Below, one piece after another: positions 1-10,794 of a stretch of DNA of 64,000 nt (position 1 is the first letter of the stretch; each line of letters begins with the position of its first letter). Below the pieces are notes generated by a model. It ran no database searches and had not been told where the DNA came from. It saw only the letters and a list, made by a program, of their open reading frames with translations. This DNA comes from Cephalotus follicularis (lineage: Eukaryota > Streptophyta > Magnoliopsida > Oxalidales > Cephalotaceae). The stretch covers positions 443,441 to 507,440 of the forward strand of contig BDDD01000911.1 in the NCBI GenBank assembly GCA_001972305.1. The letters are read 5' to 3'. A program made the position numbers and the translations under genes.

Positions 1-804
1 CGGATATACAATTGAGCAAGCTTCTCGATAGAATACGTCATGTTCATCAGAAGGAAGTGAGCAGACTTAGTGAGTTTGTCCACTACAACCCACACTGCTT
101 CATGCTGATTCCGTGACCTCGGAAATCCTGATACGAAGTCCATGGTCACATGCTCCCATTTCCATTCAACCACTGGTAGCGATTGTAGCAGTCCTACAGG
201 TTTCTGATGTTCAGCCTTCACTCTCTGACAGGTCTAACATCTTGCTACGTATTCGGCAATCTCTCTTTTCATACCGTTCCACCAGTAGTTCTTTTTCATG
301 TCATGCCACAAATTGGAACTTCAAGGGTGAACACTGTATTTTGACTTGTGAGCTTGTTGCAGTAGTTCATTTCTGATGCCCTCGTCATTCGGAACACATA
401 TCCTCCCTTGGAACCTCAGTATGTCATCAGTATGAATGAAGAATTCATAATCAGTGTCTAGGTTCTCACGAATACTCCATAGCTCAGAATCACTATACTG
501 AGCAGTCAGAATACGCTCCAGAAGTTCCGGTTGTGCTCTCAGACTCGCCACAATTACTCCACGGGAAACCATGAACGGATTCCATCTCTGAAATTCCTCC
601 AATAGCTTCCACTATGAAACCATTGCTCCAGCAATCATAGCCTTGCGACTCAGCGCATCCACCACTACATTCGCCTTTCGTGGGTGGTATTGAATGTTGT
701 AGTTGTAATCATTAAAGAATTCCACCCATCGTCTCTGACTCATGTTGAGCTCCTTGTGGGAAAATAAATACTTTAAACTTTTATGGTCAGTAGAGATCTC
801 AAAT
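1..804 (-). pseudogene. E1 pol, RNase H tail and integrase N-terminal part
   Basis: From 804 downward the minus strand encodes the RNase H end ([10 protein letters not shown], then [18 protein letters not shown] and ADALSRK-like DALSRKAM), then the integrase zinc-binding region (YWWNGMKREIAEY) and the start of the catalytic core (VTMDFVSGFPRSRNQ). Breaks include a TAG near 613 where E2 has CAG (VS-stop-WK versus VSQWK), a stop after SKYSVHP near 320, and a stop inside the Cys-Cys pair of the zinc finger. In an active element this protein would process the RNA/DNA hybrid and insert the cDNA. The copy continues beyond the window. Confidence 0.88.
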
Positions 805-1989
805 TGTCACGCCACCGTTTTCCAAATTTAAGACAACTTATAAAGTAGTAAGGCAATCAACATAAAATAGTTCAGCTCATGCAGTTTTACCAATAAATAA
901 AAACCTTCGATAGCGGAAGCAATTACGTAAATGAGCCAAATTTAAACATGCATCACGCGTCCCATACTACGTGACGCCCAGCAAGTTTATAATAAAACCC
1001 AACATAGCGTCGATCGCCCATAAACGGGGCGTGAAATAATACAGTACGAGAATAACAATAATAACCCAAGTTACAATAATCCAAATTACATAATCATTGT
1101 TCCATAAACTCAATACATAAAATAAGAGAAACTACACAGTCTTCTCTTTAAGTCTCCAAGCAAGCTCCATCTCACTCCATCAATCTGTTACAGTAGGGGT
1201 TAGCCTTTGTCCTCACTCGGCTAAGTAGAAAAGTTTATGAATACAATTTAAGGCTAAGGTAATGCGTATCATGAATGAATGCATAGTGATGCAGCATGTC
1301 ATGTAATTTTCACAATAAATATTTCTCCGTATATACATATAAAAATATATGCATGTTCACCGTACAAGAATAACTCCGTAAGTTGTATCAACACAAGCAA
1401 TAAGTATGTCCCAAAAGGAACCAGACAAACAATTCGTCCTGACCGTCGCCACCTCCTGGCCCCAACGTCAAGTACTCTTACCCCATCTCGTTTGCGAACG
1501 GTTGGGGGCAAGTCCTCCGTATGTTGTTTAGCACGACGGCCAAACCAACAGCAAGTCACCAGCACAACGGCTAAGTAAACAATAGGCACAAGTATTGCAC
1601 AGCACAATTCAAGCAATAAAGTGTAATTACTTGATCAAATATATTTGTTTAAAATATATTACTCCGTTCACAAGTTGAAATAAGTTATAAAACTTAAAAC
1701 AATACATTTGGATTGCGTAGTGAATCCTTTAAAACAGTTCTCCGTATTTGGGGATACTTCCCCAGCCATTTCGAAAATATATAAAATCATATATTTGAGA
1801 AATATACATTTTCATACAATAATGATTATAATAATCATGCAAGCCTTTCAAAATGGTTAACATTTTTTAGAAATCAACCATAATGCAATTCACAGTAATA
1901 ATGCAAACATATGCTCAGAATGCACCTAGGGTTGTTGGTAATTAACCTAGGCTTATCTCCTTCTCTAAAAATACCATTTCTGCTGTAAC

Positions 1990-2175
1990 AGTCGACTTTT
2001 TTTCCATAACAGTCGGCTGGATCCTTGAGTCAGTCGACTGCTCTTCCCAAGCAGTCGACTGCCTTCCTTCGACAGTCGACTATTCTGGGTAACATTGCAT
2101 GCGCAGTCGACTGGTATTACATGCCAGTGGACTGGATGTTTGAGTAGTCGACTGCTTTAGTTGAGCAGTCGGCTG
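1990..2175. repeat. Phased AGTCGACTG array (LTR1, array a)
   Basis: Nine copies of AGTCGACTG or close variants (AGTCGGCTG, AGTGGACTG) start at 1990, 2011, 2032, 2053, 2074, 2105, 2126, 2146 and 2167. Steps are 21, 21, 21, 21, 31, 21, 20 and 21 bp, that is two or three DNA helical turns. Sequence between the words is not conserved, so this is not an ordinary tandem repeat. The core GTCGAC is self-complementary, so the word reads nearly the same on both strands. Function unknown. Confidence 0.9.
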
Positions 2176-2849
2176 TTCTGGGTTGGACAGTAACAACTCA
2201 CTGTTAATTCATCCAATCAAGCAACTGAACTTATTCACATGTATTCAAACCTCAAAATATCATCCATAATCATACATTAGTCTAAAACACAACTCAATTT
2301 ATGCATTATTCATTGTTTTTATCATAATTCAAATGACACCCAAATATGGCATTGCATGAAAACCATTCAATTCTCCATTCAAAATTCAGTAAGCATGTTA
2401 GGTTATCTATCAACAATAACCACAACAACCATACTGTAATCCTCATCCAAAACAACTGTACCATTCCTTTATAACACCATTACTTTTAAACTTAAAAAGC
2501 ATGCATAAAATCCTCTACACTACCCCTGCCTTTGATTTCAAGTTAGAAATCGAAAGTCCACCTCTTTGTGTCTCCTTTCCAGAATCCTTGAGTTTCCCAG
2601 TAACTCCAAGAACCGTCCAGCAGCTTCAATCCAAGCTCCAAGCTTTAACAATGGAGGATCCTCTCACTTCCTCACTATTTCTCACTCAAATTCTCACTGT
2701 CTTTGCTCTCAATCTCTCTGGTTCATTATTATCAGGTTGTAGGGTCAGAGAGACGAAGGGCAGAAAGCATATATGAAGTCTCCTCTCCTTCAACCCCTTT
2801 GCATGGCATAAAAGCCCATTCCTCTCACAATCACTTGCAAGCACACCCA

Positions 2850-2886
2850 CATGTCCCCCTTTCTCTTTCTCTCTGTCGTTGCAGGT
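2850..2886. other. Pyrimidine tract ending TTGCAGGT in LTR1
   Basis: A C/T-rich tract (ccccctttctctttctctct) ends in gttgcaggt on the plus strand, like a plant 3' splice acceptor. Equivalent tracts ending TGCAGGT occur in LTR2 (about 28480-28518) and LTR3 (about 7330-7384), each 120-175 bp before array b. If the LTRs are minus-strand, the tract is antisense to transcription and would be a purine-rich stretch in the RNA. Role unknown. Confidence 0.45.
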
Positions 2887-3003
2887 CCTGACGTGATGGT
2901 GCATGCCCAACACATCCTATTTATGATCAGATGGCGCCTGTAAGTTATCTTATCAAGGGCTGCATGTGATCTCGTCACATGCAGAGAAAACAGGGCACGA
3001 TCC

Positions 3004-3152
3004 AGTCGGCTGCCTTTCCCTGGCAGTCAGCTGCTTCGCCTGGCAGCCTGTTGCCAAGTGTCACGCAGTTGGCCAGTCAACTGGTTCCTCACGCCAGTCG
3101 ACTGCCTCTCCCTTTAGTCCAACAGTCGGCTGGTATATCTCACCAGTCGGCT
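3004..3152. repeat. Phased AGTCGACTG array (LTR1, array b)
   Basis: Words at 3004 (AGTCGGCT), 3025 (AGTCAGCT), 3045 (decayed), 3075 (AGTCAACT), 3096 (AGTCGACT), 3124 and 3145 (AGTCGGCT) are spaced 21, 20, 30, 21, 28 and 21 bp. It is the same word class as array a, about 900 bp away. It lies about 165-315 bp from the inferred 5' end of the LTR. Confidence 0.85.
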
Positions 3153-3318
3153 GTCCAGGCACAAATCCCCACAATTATACTTAGAATCACACTTCTAAAT
3201 GCTCTAATTTAATCTTGAATGCAAGATATCAACCAGGAAATTCGCCTTTTATTAATTCAAGGTAAAGATTAGATCAAGGATTACAACAATACATGAAATT
3301 GAATTTCCGGGCGTTACA

Positions 3319-4560
3319 CAAATTGAGTACCATAGAGGTAGTGCCTCCATTTATGCAAAGCGAACACTATGGCTGCAAACTCAAGATTATGTAAGGGATA
3401 GTTTTCCTCGTACGGCTTTAACTTCCTCGACGCGTATGCAATCACCCTACCATGTTGCATAAGTACGCAGCCTAAACCTTTCCCAAAAGCATCAGTATAG
3501 ACAGTAAAACCCTCATTTCCTTCCGGTAACGCCAACACTAGAGCCAAAATCAACCGACTCATCAACTCTTGGAAACTTGACTCACAAGCATCATCCCAAA
3601 CAAAACTTGACTTCTTCTGAGTCAACTGTGTCAACGGTGTGGCGAGTTTCGAGAAGCCCTTGATGAACCTTCGGTAGTAGCCAGCCAATCCCAAGAAACT
3701 ACAAACCTCAGTAACGTTTCTCGGTTGGGACCAATCAACAATACTCTCTATCTTCGAAGGATCCACTGACAATCCTTCACTCGACACAGTGTGACCTTGG
3801 AAAGTCACATGATCCAGCCAAAATTCTCACTTACTGAATTTGGCGTATAGCTATTCCTTCCGTAGTGTCTGCAATACAATTCTCAAGTGCTGCATGTGTT
3901 CCTCAATGCTCTTCGAATAAATCAGGATGTCGTCTAGGAATATAACGACAAACTGGTCAAGATAGGGTTGGAACACTTTGTTCATCAGACACATAAAGGC
4001 TGCAGGAGCATTTGTTAAACCAAACGGTAGTATCAGGAATTCGTAATGCCCATATCTGGTTCGAAATGCGGTCTTCTCCACATCACCCTCTCTGATCCTC
4101 AACTGATGATAACCTTTTCTCAGGTCAAGCTTGGAGAATACAGTAGAGCCTTGCAATTGGTCGAACAACTCCTCAATATGTGGCAGAGGATACTTTTTCT
4201 TCACCGTTACTTGATTTAGCAGCCTGTAGTCAATGCATAACCGCATTGATCCATCCTTCTTTTTCAGAAACAAGACCCTTGCTCCCCATGGTGATACACT
4301 TGGTCTGATAAAGCCCTTATCAAGATAATCCTGCAACTAAATCTTAAACTCCTTCAGTTCGGCAGGAGCCATTCGGTACGGTGCTTTGGATATAGGAGCA
4401 GTTCCAGGCAATAGTTCAATACTGAACTCTATATCCCTCTGCGGTGGCAACGAAGTGAGTTCATCTGGGAATACATCAGGAAGTTCACATACAACAGGCA
4501 CTTGTTAATTACTAGGCGTACCTTTCTTATGATCAATCACATACGCCAAATAGCCTTCGC
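3319..4560 (-). pseudogene. E1 pol, reverse transcriptase and RNase H
   Basis: The RT part (4336-3851) reads [18 protein letters not shown], then [13 protein letters not shown], then PFGLTNAP and the catalytic FLDDILIYS, the gypsy form of the polymerase YxDD motif. RNase H (3808-3324) follows with [25 protein letters not shown]-type sequence and the TDA motif of the catalytic domain ([11 protein letters not shown]). The N-terminal linker ([17 protein letters not shown]) lies at 4345-4500. Breaks: TAG at 4337-4339 (KI-stop-LQD), and stops near 3810-3850 where a Cys and a Gln codon are lost. LTR1 interrupts its end at 3318. E2 is a close relative over the whole length. Confidence 0.9.
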
Positions 4561-4564
4561 ATCC

Positions 4565-4987
4565 TTACTTGAGATACTTCTGTGCTCGAGTATATGAAAT
4601 GATCGGAGCAAAAACATTCTTCTCCCCGATAAACTTGCACTCAGTCCCATCTTGAAGGTAAAAAGTCATCATCTTGTTATAGCAATCAACACAAGCATGA
4701 TGAGTATATAGCCAATCCATCCCCAAGATTACATCAAAATCCCAGATAGGTAATACTATCAAGTCAGCAGATAACTGAATCCCAGCTACCACGATCTCAC
4801 AATCTTTCATTATGGTGGCAGATAGAAGACAATTACCAGTGGGAGTACTCACCTCCAATACATAAGGTAGTGTAGAAGTAATACCATGCAAATTGCGAGC
4901 AAATTCAGATGCAATAAATGAATGTGTCGCACCAGGGTCAATCAATACATGAGCTAATATGCCAGATATATAAATAGTACCTCCCAC
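4565..4987 (-). pseudogene. E1 retropepsin-like aspartic protease
   Basis: This open stretch of 140 codons carries VLIDPGATHSFIA, the flap-to-active-site block of plant gypsy proteases, and later LPIWDFDVILGMDWL, the conserved C-terminal ILGMDWL motif. The active-site triplet is DPG instead of the usual DSG/DTG, so catalysis is doubtful. In an active element it would cleave the Gag-Pol polyprotein. It sits between the gag zinc knuckle and RT, the normal position. Confidence 0.9.
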
Positions 4988-6067
4988 AACAATAGTAGAT
5001 TATGGCACATCATCTTTAGATAAGGTGTAGAGCCTACCTTTCACAATCCCTTTCCCGGTATCCTTCCGCAGTTGAGTAGCCGCAACACTACCACTTGCAC
5101 CAGCACTTCCTTGTTAGCCGCATGCTTGATCCCTCATCATTGGACAACTGTTCAGCATATGTTCGTGTGAACCACATCTCAAGCACTTTCCCATCTTCTT
5201 CCAGCATTCAGTCTCATCATGATTCTGACGACCACAAAAAGTACATCCACATGAATTCTGTTGACCGCTTCGGTTAGGAGTCCTTGATCATGAATTTCTG
5301 CGTCGAGAACCTCCTTGACCTTTGTTGTCAGACTTTGTTGACTTAGCAGGATTATTACTCCTCTGCCCCTGTGATTTTGTGGCCCTCGATTGATTAGTAC
5401 GAGTCCGTTCCGCCCTTCTCTCATTCGTATCTGCTTCCAGAACCATTGCCCTCTCAGCAACATCTACAAAAGAGGTTAGCTACAACATCAAAAGTTTAGA
5501 TCTGATGTCAGGTCGAAGGCCTTTTAGGAACCTTCGGATCATCCGTGCTTCACCTTCCCCAAGATAAGGTGTATGTCTCACCAACTCCACGAATCTAGTC
5601 TGATACTAAGCTACCGTCATGTCCCCTTGACGTAACTCCATTAGTTCGGTCTCCCTCCGGTCACGCTCGATCTATGGCACATAAGTTTCAAGGAACTCAG
5701 ACTGAAATCTGTCCCAAGTTCTGTCAAATCCACGAGATTCCCATTTTGCTTCAGTCCTTTCCCACCAATAAGTAGCCTCGCCCCATAAGCGGTATACAAC
5801 AAAGTTGAGTTTCTGCTCATCAGTACATTTCGGGGCAGCAAGTATTTTCTCCAAGTCTCTAATCCACTGCTCGGCCACAGTGGCATTCAGCTCACCATTA
5901 AATGTCGGAGGATTCTGTCTCATGAATCGCTCAAGATCTAGGCCAAATCCACAGGTATGACAAGCTTCAGGAGCCTGATGATAGGCTCAGTTAGCGTTGT
6001 ACATTTGCCAAATCTGTTCCATGTTCGCCGTATTAGCTTGCATCTGTTGTTGAAAGAGGTCAGCCAT
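4988..6067 (-). pseudogene. E1 gag (retrotrans_gag domain and CCHC knuckle)
   Basis: The start is taken at the ATG at 6065-6067 (MADLFQQQMQ). A TGA follows in frame about 26 codons on, after MYNAN. The open part at 5923-5672 holds the retrotrans_gag core: NPPTFNGELNATVAEQWI, LWGEATYWWER and FLETYVP. After a stop at 5672 the same frame carries GDMTVA, RRFLKGLRPDIRSKL and AERAM, then a basic region and a knuckle of form CX2CX4HX4C (CLRCGSHEHMLNSC) near 5150-5190. It would form the particle and bind the RNA. Several stops show it is dead. Confidence 0.85.
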
Positions 6068-6495
6068 GCGGTCAAAGTTACTCTGCAGCCAGTGACGTCT
6101 CCTATCACTCGACTAACGGCAATAGCATAGACAATCAATTCAGTAACAATATTACATATATCTATAATATGTAATATTTTAATATTTTTCATTTTTAGAA
6201 AACCTAATAGTTCAGTCAGTGGTTCTCTTGTGGGAACTAAATAGTAACAGTGCCTCTATTAAGAGGAAAATAGCAGTTGTATACGATAGGATTTTCTATT
6301 AGAAATCCGTTGTTGAAAATCATTAATCATGCTTTAAGCATTAAGTTGGTAAAATCCTTGAATATGTATATATAACAGTAGTAATTTCATTAAATAACAG
6401 TAATAATAGTTACAATATAGCAGATCAAGGATAATTGCAATCACAAACAATTTAATCGATCAGTTTACACATTTCTACATTTACTGTTCTAAAGT

Positions 6496-6630
6496 GTCGA
6501 TAGATTCTATGTGAGCGTCGACGGTTTATGACTAAGCGTCGACACTACACAACTTAAGCGTCGACATTCTAAGCCTTAATATGCCATTTTTGCACCAAAG
6601 CGTCGACTGTCTGAACTAAAGCGTCAGCGC
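6496..6630. repeat. Phased GCGTCGACGG array (LTR3, array a)
   Basis: Cores of GTCGAC or near variants start at 6496, 6517, 6538, 6560, 6602 and 6623, with steps of 21, 21, 22, 42 and 21 bp. Words are of type GCGTCGACGG/AC, with one GCGTCAGCGC. The intervening sequence is not conserved. It lies at the position where homologous LTR2 has AGTCGACTG words. Confidence 0.9.
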
Positions 6631-7554
6631 TTCTGGCGTTTTTTTGAATTTTAGGAGCAATATCAAAACAGGGGATGCACAAAATCAACCCAAACTCAGT
6701 TCAATTTAACATGCAATCAAGTATTAACCATCACTACACATCATACATGTTATATGTTCAAAAACATGTCAAAACCCCTACCTCAATTGCTATCCCGAAG
6801 TCAAATTGAATTGACCTCTCTCTTTATGTCCAATGTTTTTTAACAACTCAACTCTCAATTTCAGCAGAAATTAGCCTGAACAATTGCATGTTTACAGGTC
6901 TATAAATCAATACCAACAATTTTATTCAGTTATCTAATCATGATAACATCAAGGAATCAAATCAGAAGCTATAATCAAATTCTTATGTTTCGCTTCTCCA
7001 TTTTTTGATTAACTCTTACGATCGAACTACTGATTTACATGTTCAACAGTAGGTATATCATTGACATCAACATGTTTACATAACCATCTTAACCACAGTA
7101 AGTGAGCTTCGAATTGTAACTTACCTGGAATCAAAGCTTCAACCTCTTGAACTCTTCAAACTTTAACATGTAGCCTCTAGCACTTCCCAGCAACTGTCCA
7201 GCTAGTCCTCCTCTTCCTCAGTGTTTTTCAACTCTCAAATAACTCAAGTATCAGCTGATATAAGTGCTCAATTCCATGTCTTTCATTCCTCAGTTGGTTT
7301 AACTTTTAATGCACATTTCTCTCTCCCTCATGCATGCATTCTCTCTTTGTTTTCTCTTACCCTTTTCTGCTGTGTTTTGCAGGTTGGAGGTCAAAAGAGA
7401 CATGCAAAGCTCCTTGGTTTGGCATTATCAACAATTGGTAACGTTTCCTTGCATGATTGACACGTCGCCGGACACTTAGCTTGCAAGGAAAACCATTTGG
7501 CGCCACTGCTCTGTTCTAACAGGCGTGTGTCACATTCTTGACACCGCGTAAAGC

Positions 7555-7670
7555 CTCGACGGTTTTCTCTCTGGCGTCGACGGTTTGTGCCTTATAACTC
7601 AGCCTTCAACTGCGCGTTTGTACACGTGTCAGGGCTCAAAGCGTCGACGGTAAAACGTTAGGCGTCGACG
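7555..7670. repeat. Phased GCGTCGACGG array (LTR3, array b)
   Basis: Clear words at 7576, 7643 and 7664 (GCGTCGACGGTT), plus decayed ones at 7555 (CTCGAC) and around 7605-7628. The steps 7555-7576 and 7643-7664 are 21 bp. The word class is the same as array a of this LTR. It lies about 150-270 bp from the LTR 5' end. Confidence 0.8.
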
Positions 7671-7822
7671 GTTTGGCACCAGAAATTATTTCTTTAGTTT
7701 CTCATCTAAGAATTTTATAATAACATTGTTCAATTAAAAAAGGTAACCAACATATCATCTCAAAAAGTATATTTATTCATCGTTGGGTACAAAATACATG
7801 AATTGAAATTGAGGTTATTACA

Positions 7823-7839
7823 TTCCCCCCTCCTTAAAG
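7823..7839 (-). other. Polypurine tract of E2
   Basis: On the minus strand this reads CTTTAAGGAGGGGGGAA directly before the LTR start TGTAATAACC. A polypurine tract at this place primes plus-strand cDNA synthesis in LTR retrotransposons, and it fixes the LTR boundary and element orientation. Confidence 0.85.
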
Positions 7840-7863
7840 AAAATTCGTCCTCGAATTTAGCCT

Positions 7864-9429
7864 TTACATTCCGAACAAGTGGGGAAATGTCTCCATCATT
7901 TCATCCTCACGCTACCATGTAGCTTCCTCTGCTCCGTGAAAACACCACAGCACTTTTACCATGGGAATAGTCTTCTTCCTTAGCACCTTTTCCATTCAAT
8001 CCACTATCCTCGTCTGTCTTTCTTCATAAGACAATCTAGGACTGATGAATCCAGGGTCGTAGGTCAATATGTGAGATGGGTCGGGTATGTATTTCCGTAA
8101 CATGGAGACATGAAATACGTTACGCACATCCGAAAAACTAGGCGATAGTGCAATCTGATATGCTACATCCCCCACTCTTTCCAGTATCTCATAAGGCCCT
8201 ATATACCTCGGTGCCAACTTCCCCTTGAGGCCGAAACGGTGTATCCCTTTCGAAGGCAAGATCTTCAGGAAAACATGATCCCCGTTCTCAAACTCTAGCT
8301 TTCTTCTCTTGCTATTGGAGTAACTCTTCTGCCGACTTTGTGCAGCTAGCAGTCACTTCTTGATTATTTCCACCTTATCAGTAGTCTTTTTTACCAAATC
8401 TGGTCCTATCACTTGTCTCTCACCTACCTCGTCCCAGCAAATAGGTGATCTGCACTTTCTCCCATACAAAGCTTCATAAGGAGCCATTCCAATGCTGGTG
8501 TGAAAACTATTGTTGTAGGAGAACTCAATCAATGCCAGATTATCCTCCCAACTCCCAGAAAAATCAATCATGCAAGCCCTTAGCATATCCTCCAGAGTCT
8601 GAATGGTACACTCAAACTGTCCGTCGGTCTGTGGGTGGAATGCAGTGCTAAAGTTCAAGGTTGTTCCCATAACTGCTTGGAATTTCTTCCAAAACCTTGA
8701 AGTAAATCTAGCATCTCGGTCACAAACAATATTTATTGGCACCCCGTGTAATCTCACTATCTCCTGGATATACAGTCGAGCAAGCTTCTGGATAGAATAC
8801 GTCATGTTCATCAGAAGGAAGTGAGCAGACTTAGTGAGTCTGTCCACTACTACCCACACTGCTTCATGCTGATTCCGTGACCTCGGAAATCCTGATACGA
8901 AGTCCATGGTCACATGCTCCCATTTCCATTTAACCACTAGTAGCGATTGTAGCAGTCCCGCAGGTTTTAGATTTTCACCCTTCACTCTCTGATAGGTCAA
9001 ACATCTTGCTACGTATTCAGCAATCTCTCTTTTCATACCATTCCACCAGTAGTTCTTTTTCATGTCATGCCACATCTTGAAACTTCCAGGGTGAACACTG
9101 TATTTTGACTTGTGATCTTGTTGCAGTAGTTCATATTTGATGCCCTCATCATTCGGAACATATATCCTCCCTTGGAACCTCAGTAAGCCATCAGTATGGA
9201 TGGAGAATTCAGAATCAGTGTCTAGGTTCTCACGAATACTCCATAGCTGAAAATCACTATACTGAGGAGTCAGAATATGCTCCAGAAGTTCCGGTTGTGC
9301 TCTCAGACTTGCCACAATAACTCCACGGGAAACCATGAACGGATTCCATCTCTGAAATTCCTCAAATAGCTTCCACTGTGAAACCATTGCTCCAGCAATC
9401 ATAGCCTTGCGACTCAGTGCATCCGCCAC
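7864..9429 (-). pseudogene. E2 pol, integrase with C-terminal chromodomain
   Basis: The long open stretch 9429-8353 begins with the RNase H tail ([10 protein letters not shown]). It then has the zinc-binding region (YWWNGMKREIAEYVARC), whose last Cys is changed (CLTY instead of CLTC), and the catalytic core: MDFVSGF (Asp), CDRDARFTSRFW (Asp), then TDGQFECTIQTLEDML (Glu). After a stop near 8350, GIHRFGLKGKLAPRYIGPYE and VFHVSMLRKY follow (8259-7996). A chromodomain-like tail then reads PMVKVLWCFHGAEEATW with two stops, ending HLFGM at 7864. Chromodomains steer chromoviruses to marked chromatin. This is the best-preserved integrase in the window, but broken. Confidence 0.9.
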
Positions 9430-9450
9430 TACACTCGACTTTCCTGGGTG

Positions 9451-10789
9451 TTATTGAATGTTGTAGTTGTAATCATTAAAGAATTCCACCCATCGACTTT
9501 GTCTCATGTTGAGCTCCGTCAGGAAAAATAAATACTTTAAACTTTTATGGTCAGTAAAGATCTCAAATTGAGTACCATAGAGGTAGTGCCTCCATTTCTG
9601 CAAAGCGAACACTATGGCTGCCAACTCGAGATCATGTACGGGATAGTTTTCCTCGTACGGCTTTAACTTCTGTGACACGTATGCAATCACCCTACCATGT
9701 TGCATAAGTACGTATCCTAAACCTTTCCCAGAAGCATCAGTATAGACAGTAAAACCCTCATTGCCTTCTGGTAACTCCAACACTGGAGCCGAAATCAATT
9801 GACTCTTCAACTCTTGGAAACTTGCCTCACAAGCATCATCCCACAGAAAACTTGACTTTTTCTGAGTCAACTGTGTCAATGTTGTGGCGAGTTTCGAGAA
9901 CCCCTTGATGAACCTTCGGTAGTAGCCAGCCAATCCCAAGAAACTACGAACCTCAGTAACGTTTCTCGGTTGGGGCCAATCAATAATACTCTCTATCTTT
10001 GAAGGATCCACTGACAATCCTTCACTCGACACAATGTGACCTAGGAAAGTCACATGATCCAGCCAAAATTCGCACTTACTGAATTTGGCGTATAGCTGTT
10101 CCTTCCGTAGTGTCTACAATACAATTCTCAAGTGCTGCATGTGTTCCTCAATGCTCTTCGAATAAATCAGGATGTCGTCTAGGAATATAAGGACAAACTG
10201 GTCAAGATGGGGTTGGAACACTTGGTTCATCAGATACATAAAGGCTGCAGGAGCATTTGTTAAACCAAACGGCAGTATCAGGAATTCGTAATGCCCATAT
10301 ATGGTTCGAAATGCAGTCTTCTCCACATCACCCTCTCTGATCCTCAACTAATGATAACCTGTTCTCAGGTCAAGCTTGGAGAATACAGTAGAGCCTTGCA
10401 ATTGGTCGAACAACTCCGCAATATGCGGCAGAGGATAATTGTTCTTCACTCTTACTTGATTTAACAGCCTGTAGTCAATGCATAACCGCATTGATCCATC
10501 CTTCTTTTTCACAAATAGGACTGGTGCTCCCCATGGTGATACACTTGGTCTGATAAAGCCCTTATCAAGATGATCCTGCAACTAAATCTTCAACTCCTTC
10601 AGTTCGACAAGAGCCATTTGGTATGGTGCTTTGGATATAGGAGCAGTCCAAGGCAATAGTTCAATATTGAACTCTATATCCCTCTCCGGTGGAAACGAAG
10701 TGAGTTCATCTGGGAATACATCAGGAAATTCACATACAAAAGGCACTTGTTCAATACTAGGCCTAACTTTCATATGATCAATCACATAA
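9451..10789 (-). pseudogene. E2 pol, reverse transcriptase and RNase H
   Basis: The linker ([28 protein letters not shown]), RT ([36 protein letters not shown]) and RNase H (10053-9451; [29 protein letters not shown]) are all recognisable. Stops lie at 10582-10584 (TAG, same codon as in E1), 10348 (YH-stop-LRI, CAG to TAG) and about 10114. There is also a TAG/TAA-type break between RNase H and integrase near 9450. The reading ends at 10789 where copia LTR sequence takes over. Confidence 0.9.
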
Positions 10790-10794
10790 AGCAT

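Larger units (their letters stand above)
805..3318 (-). mobile_element. Solo LTR (LTR1), gypsy type, 2514 bp, TSD caaat
   Basis: The E1 RNase H reading is broken by a block starting TGTCACGCC and ending GGCGTTACA, imperfect inverted ends of TG...CA form. The 5 bp caaat at 800-804 is repeated at 3319-3323, and removing the block restores the sequence found uninterrupted in E2 near 9551-9575. There is no internal region, so this is a solo LTR left by LTR-LTR recombination. Strand is inferred from the similarity of its high end (TGTAACGCCCGG on the minus strand) to the 5' starts of LTR3 and D. It is homologous to LTR F (20800-22442). It carries two phased palindrome arrays. Open frames inside it look fortuitous. 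Confidence 0.93.
1..6085 (-). mobile_element. Ty3/gypsy chromovirus E1, 5' part of internal region
   Basis: Reading the minus strand, the order is gag (6067), CCHC knuckle, protease, reverse transcriptase, RNase H, integrase, running off the window at base 1. That gene order is Ty3/gypsy. The near-identical neighbour E2 ends in a chromodomain, so E1 is probably a chromovirus; the Tekay/Del lineage is a guess from long LTRs. Solo LTR1 sits in RNase H at 805-3318. No primer site or leader is seen between gag and the LTR sequence starting at 6086, so the 5' end is damaged. Many in-frame stops show a dead copy. Confidence 0.9.
6086..7822 (-). mobile_element. 3' LTR of E2 (LTR3), truncated at its 3' end
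   Basis: The 5' end is clear: on the minus strand the polypurine tract is followed at 7822 by TGTAATAACC. It aligns with solo LTR2: shared blocks include the 'agccagtga...catcactc' block at 6090 versus 26890, and the 'cccctacctcaat' block near 6775 versus 27755. LTR2 extends about 715 bp further at its low end, so LTR3 lacks its 3' end and joins E1 gag at about 6086. It carries two phased arrays with the GCGTCGACGG word. Confidence 0.88.
6086..10789 (-). mobile_element. Ty3/gypsy chromovirus E2 (RT to 3' LTR), 5' truncated
   Basis: On the minus strand it runs RT (from 10789), RNase H, integrase, chromodomain, polypurine tract and 3' LTR (LTR3). Gag and protease are missing: the match to E1 stops at 10789, just upstream of RT, where copia A LTR sequence begins. 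Base-level similarity to E1 over the shared pol is very high by eye. Its LTR runs directly into the gag of E1 at 6086, so the two are either remains of a tandem pair sharing one LTR or were joined by deletion. Confidence 0.88.

Noticed and set aside
1990-2175. CRISPR-like repeat and spacer array
   Set aside because: Words are only 9-12 bp, degenerate, with spacers of about 12 bp inside a eukaryotic LTR, and no cas gene is near. The repeat-spacer look is real but not CRISPR.
2501-3212. Small open frames on both strands of LTR1
   Set aside because: They lie in a solo LTR, have no motif and overlap one another; one reads through array b.
8445-8824. Plus-strand frames inside E2 pol
   Set aside because: Antisense shadows of the minus-strand integrase; no motif.
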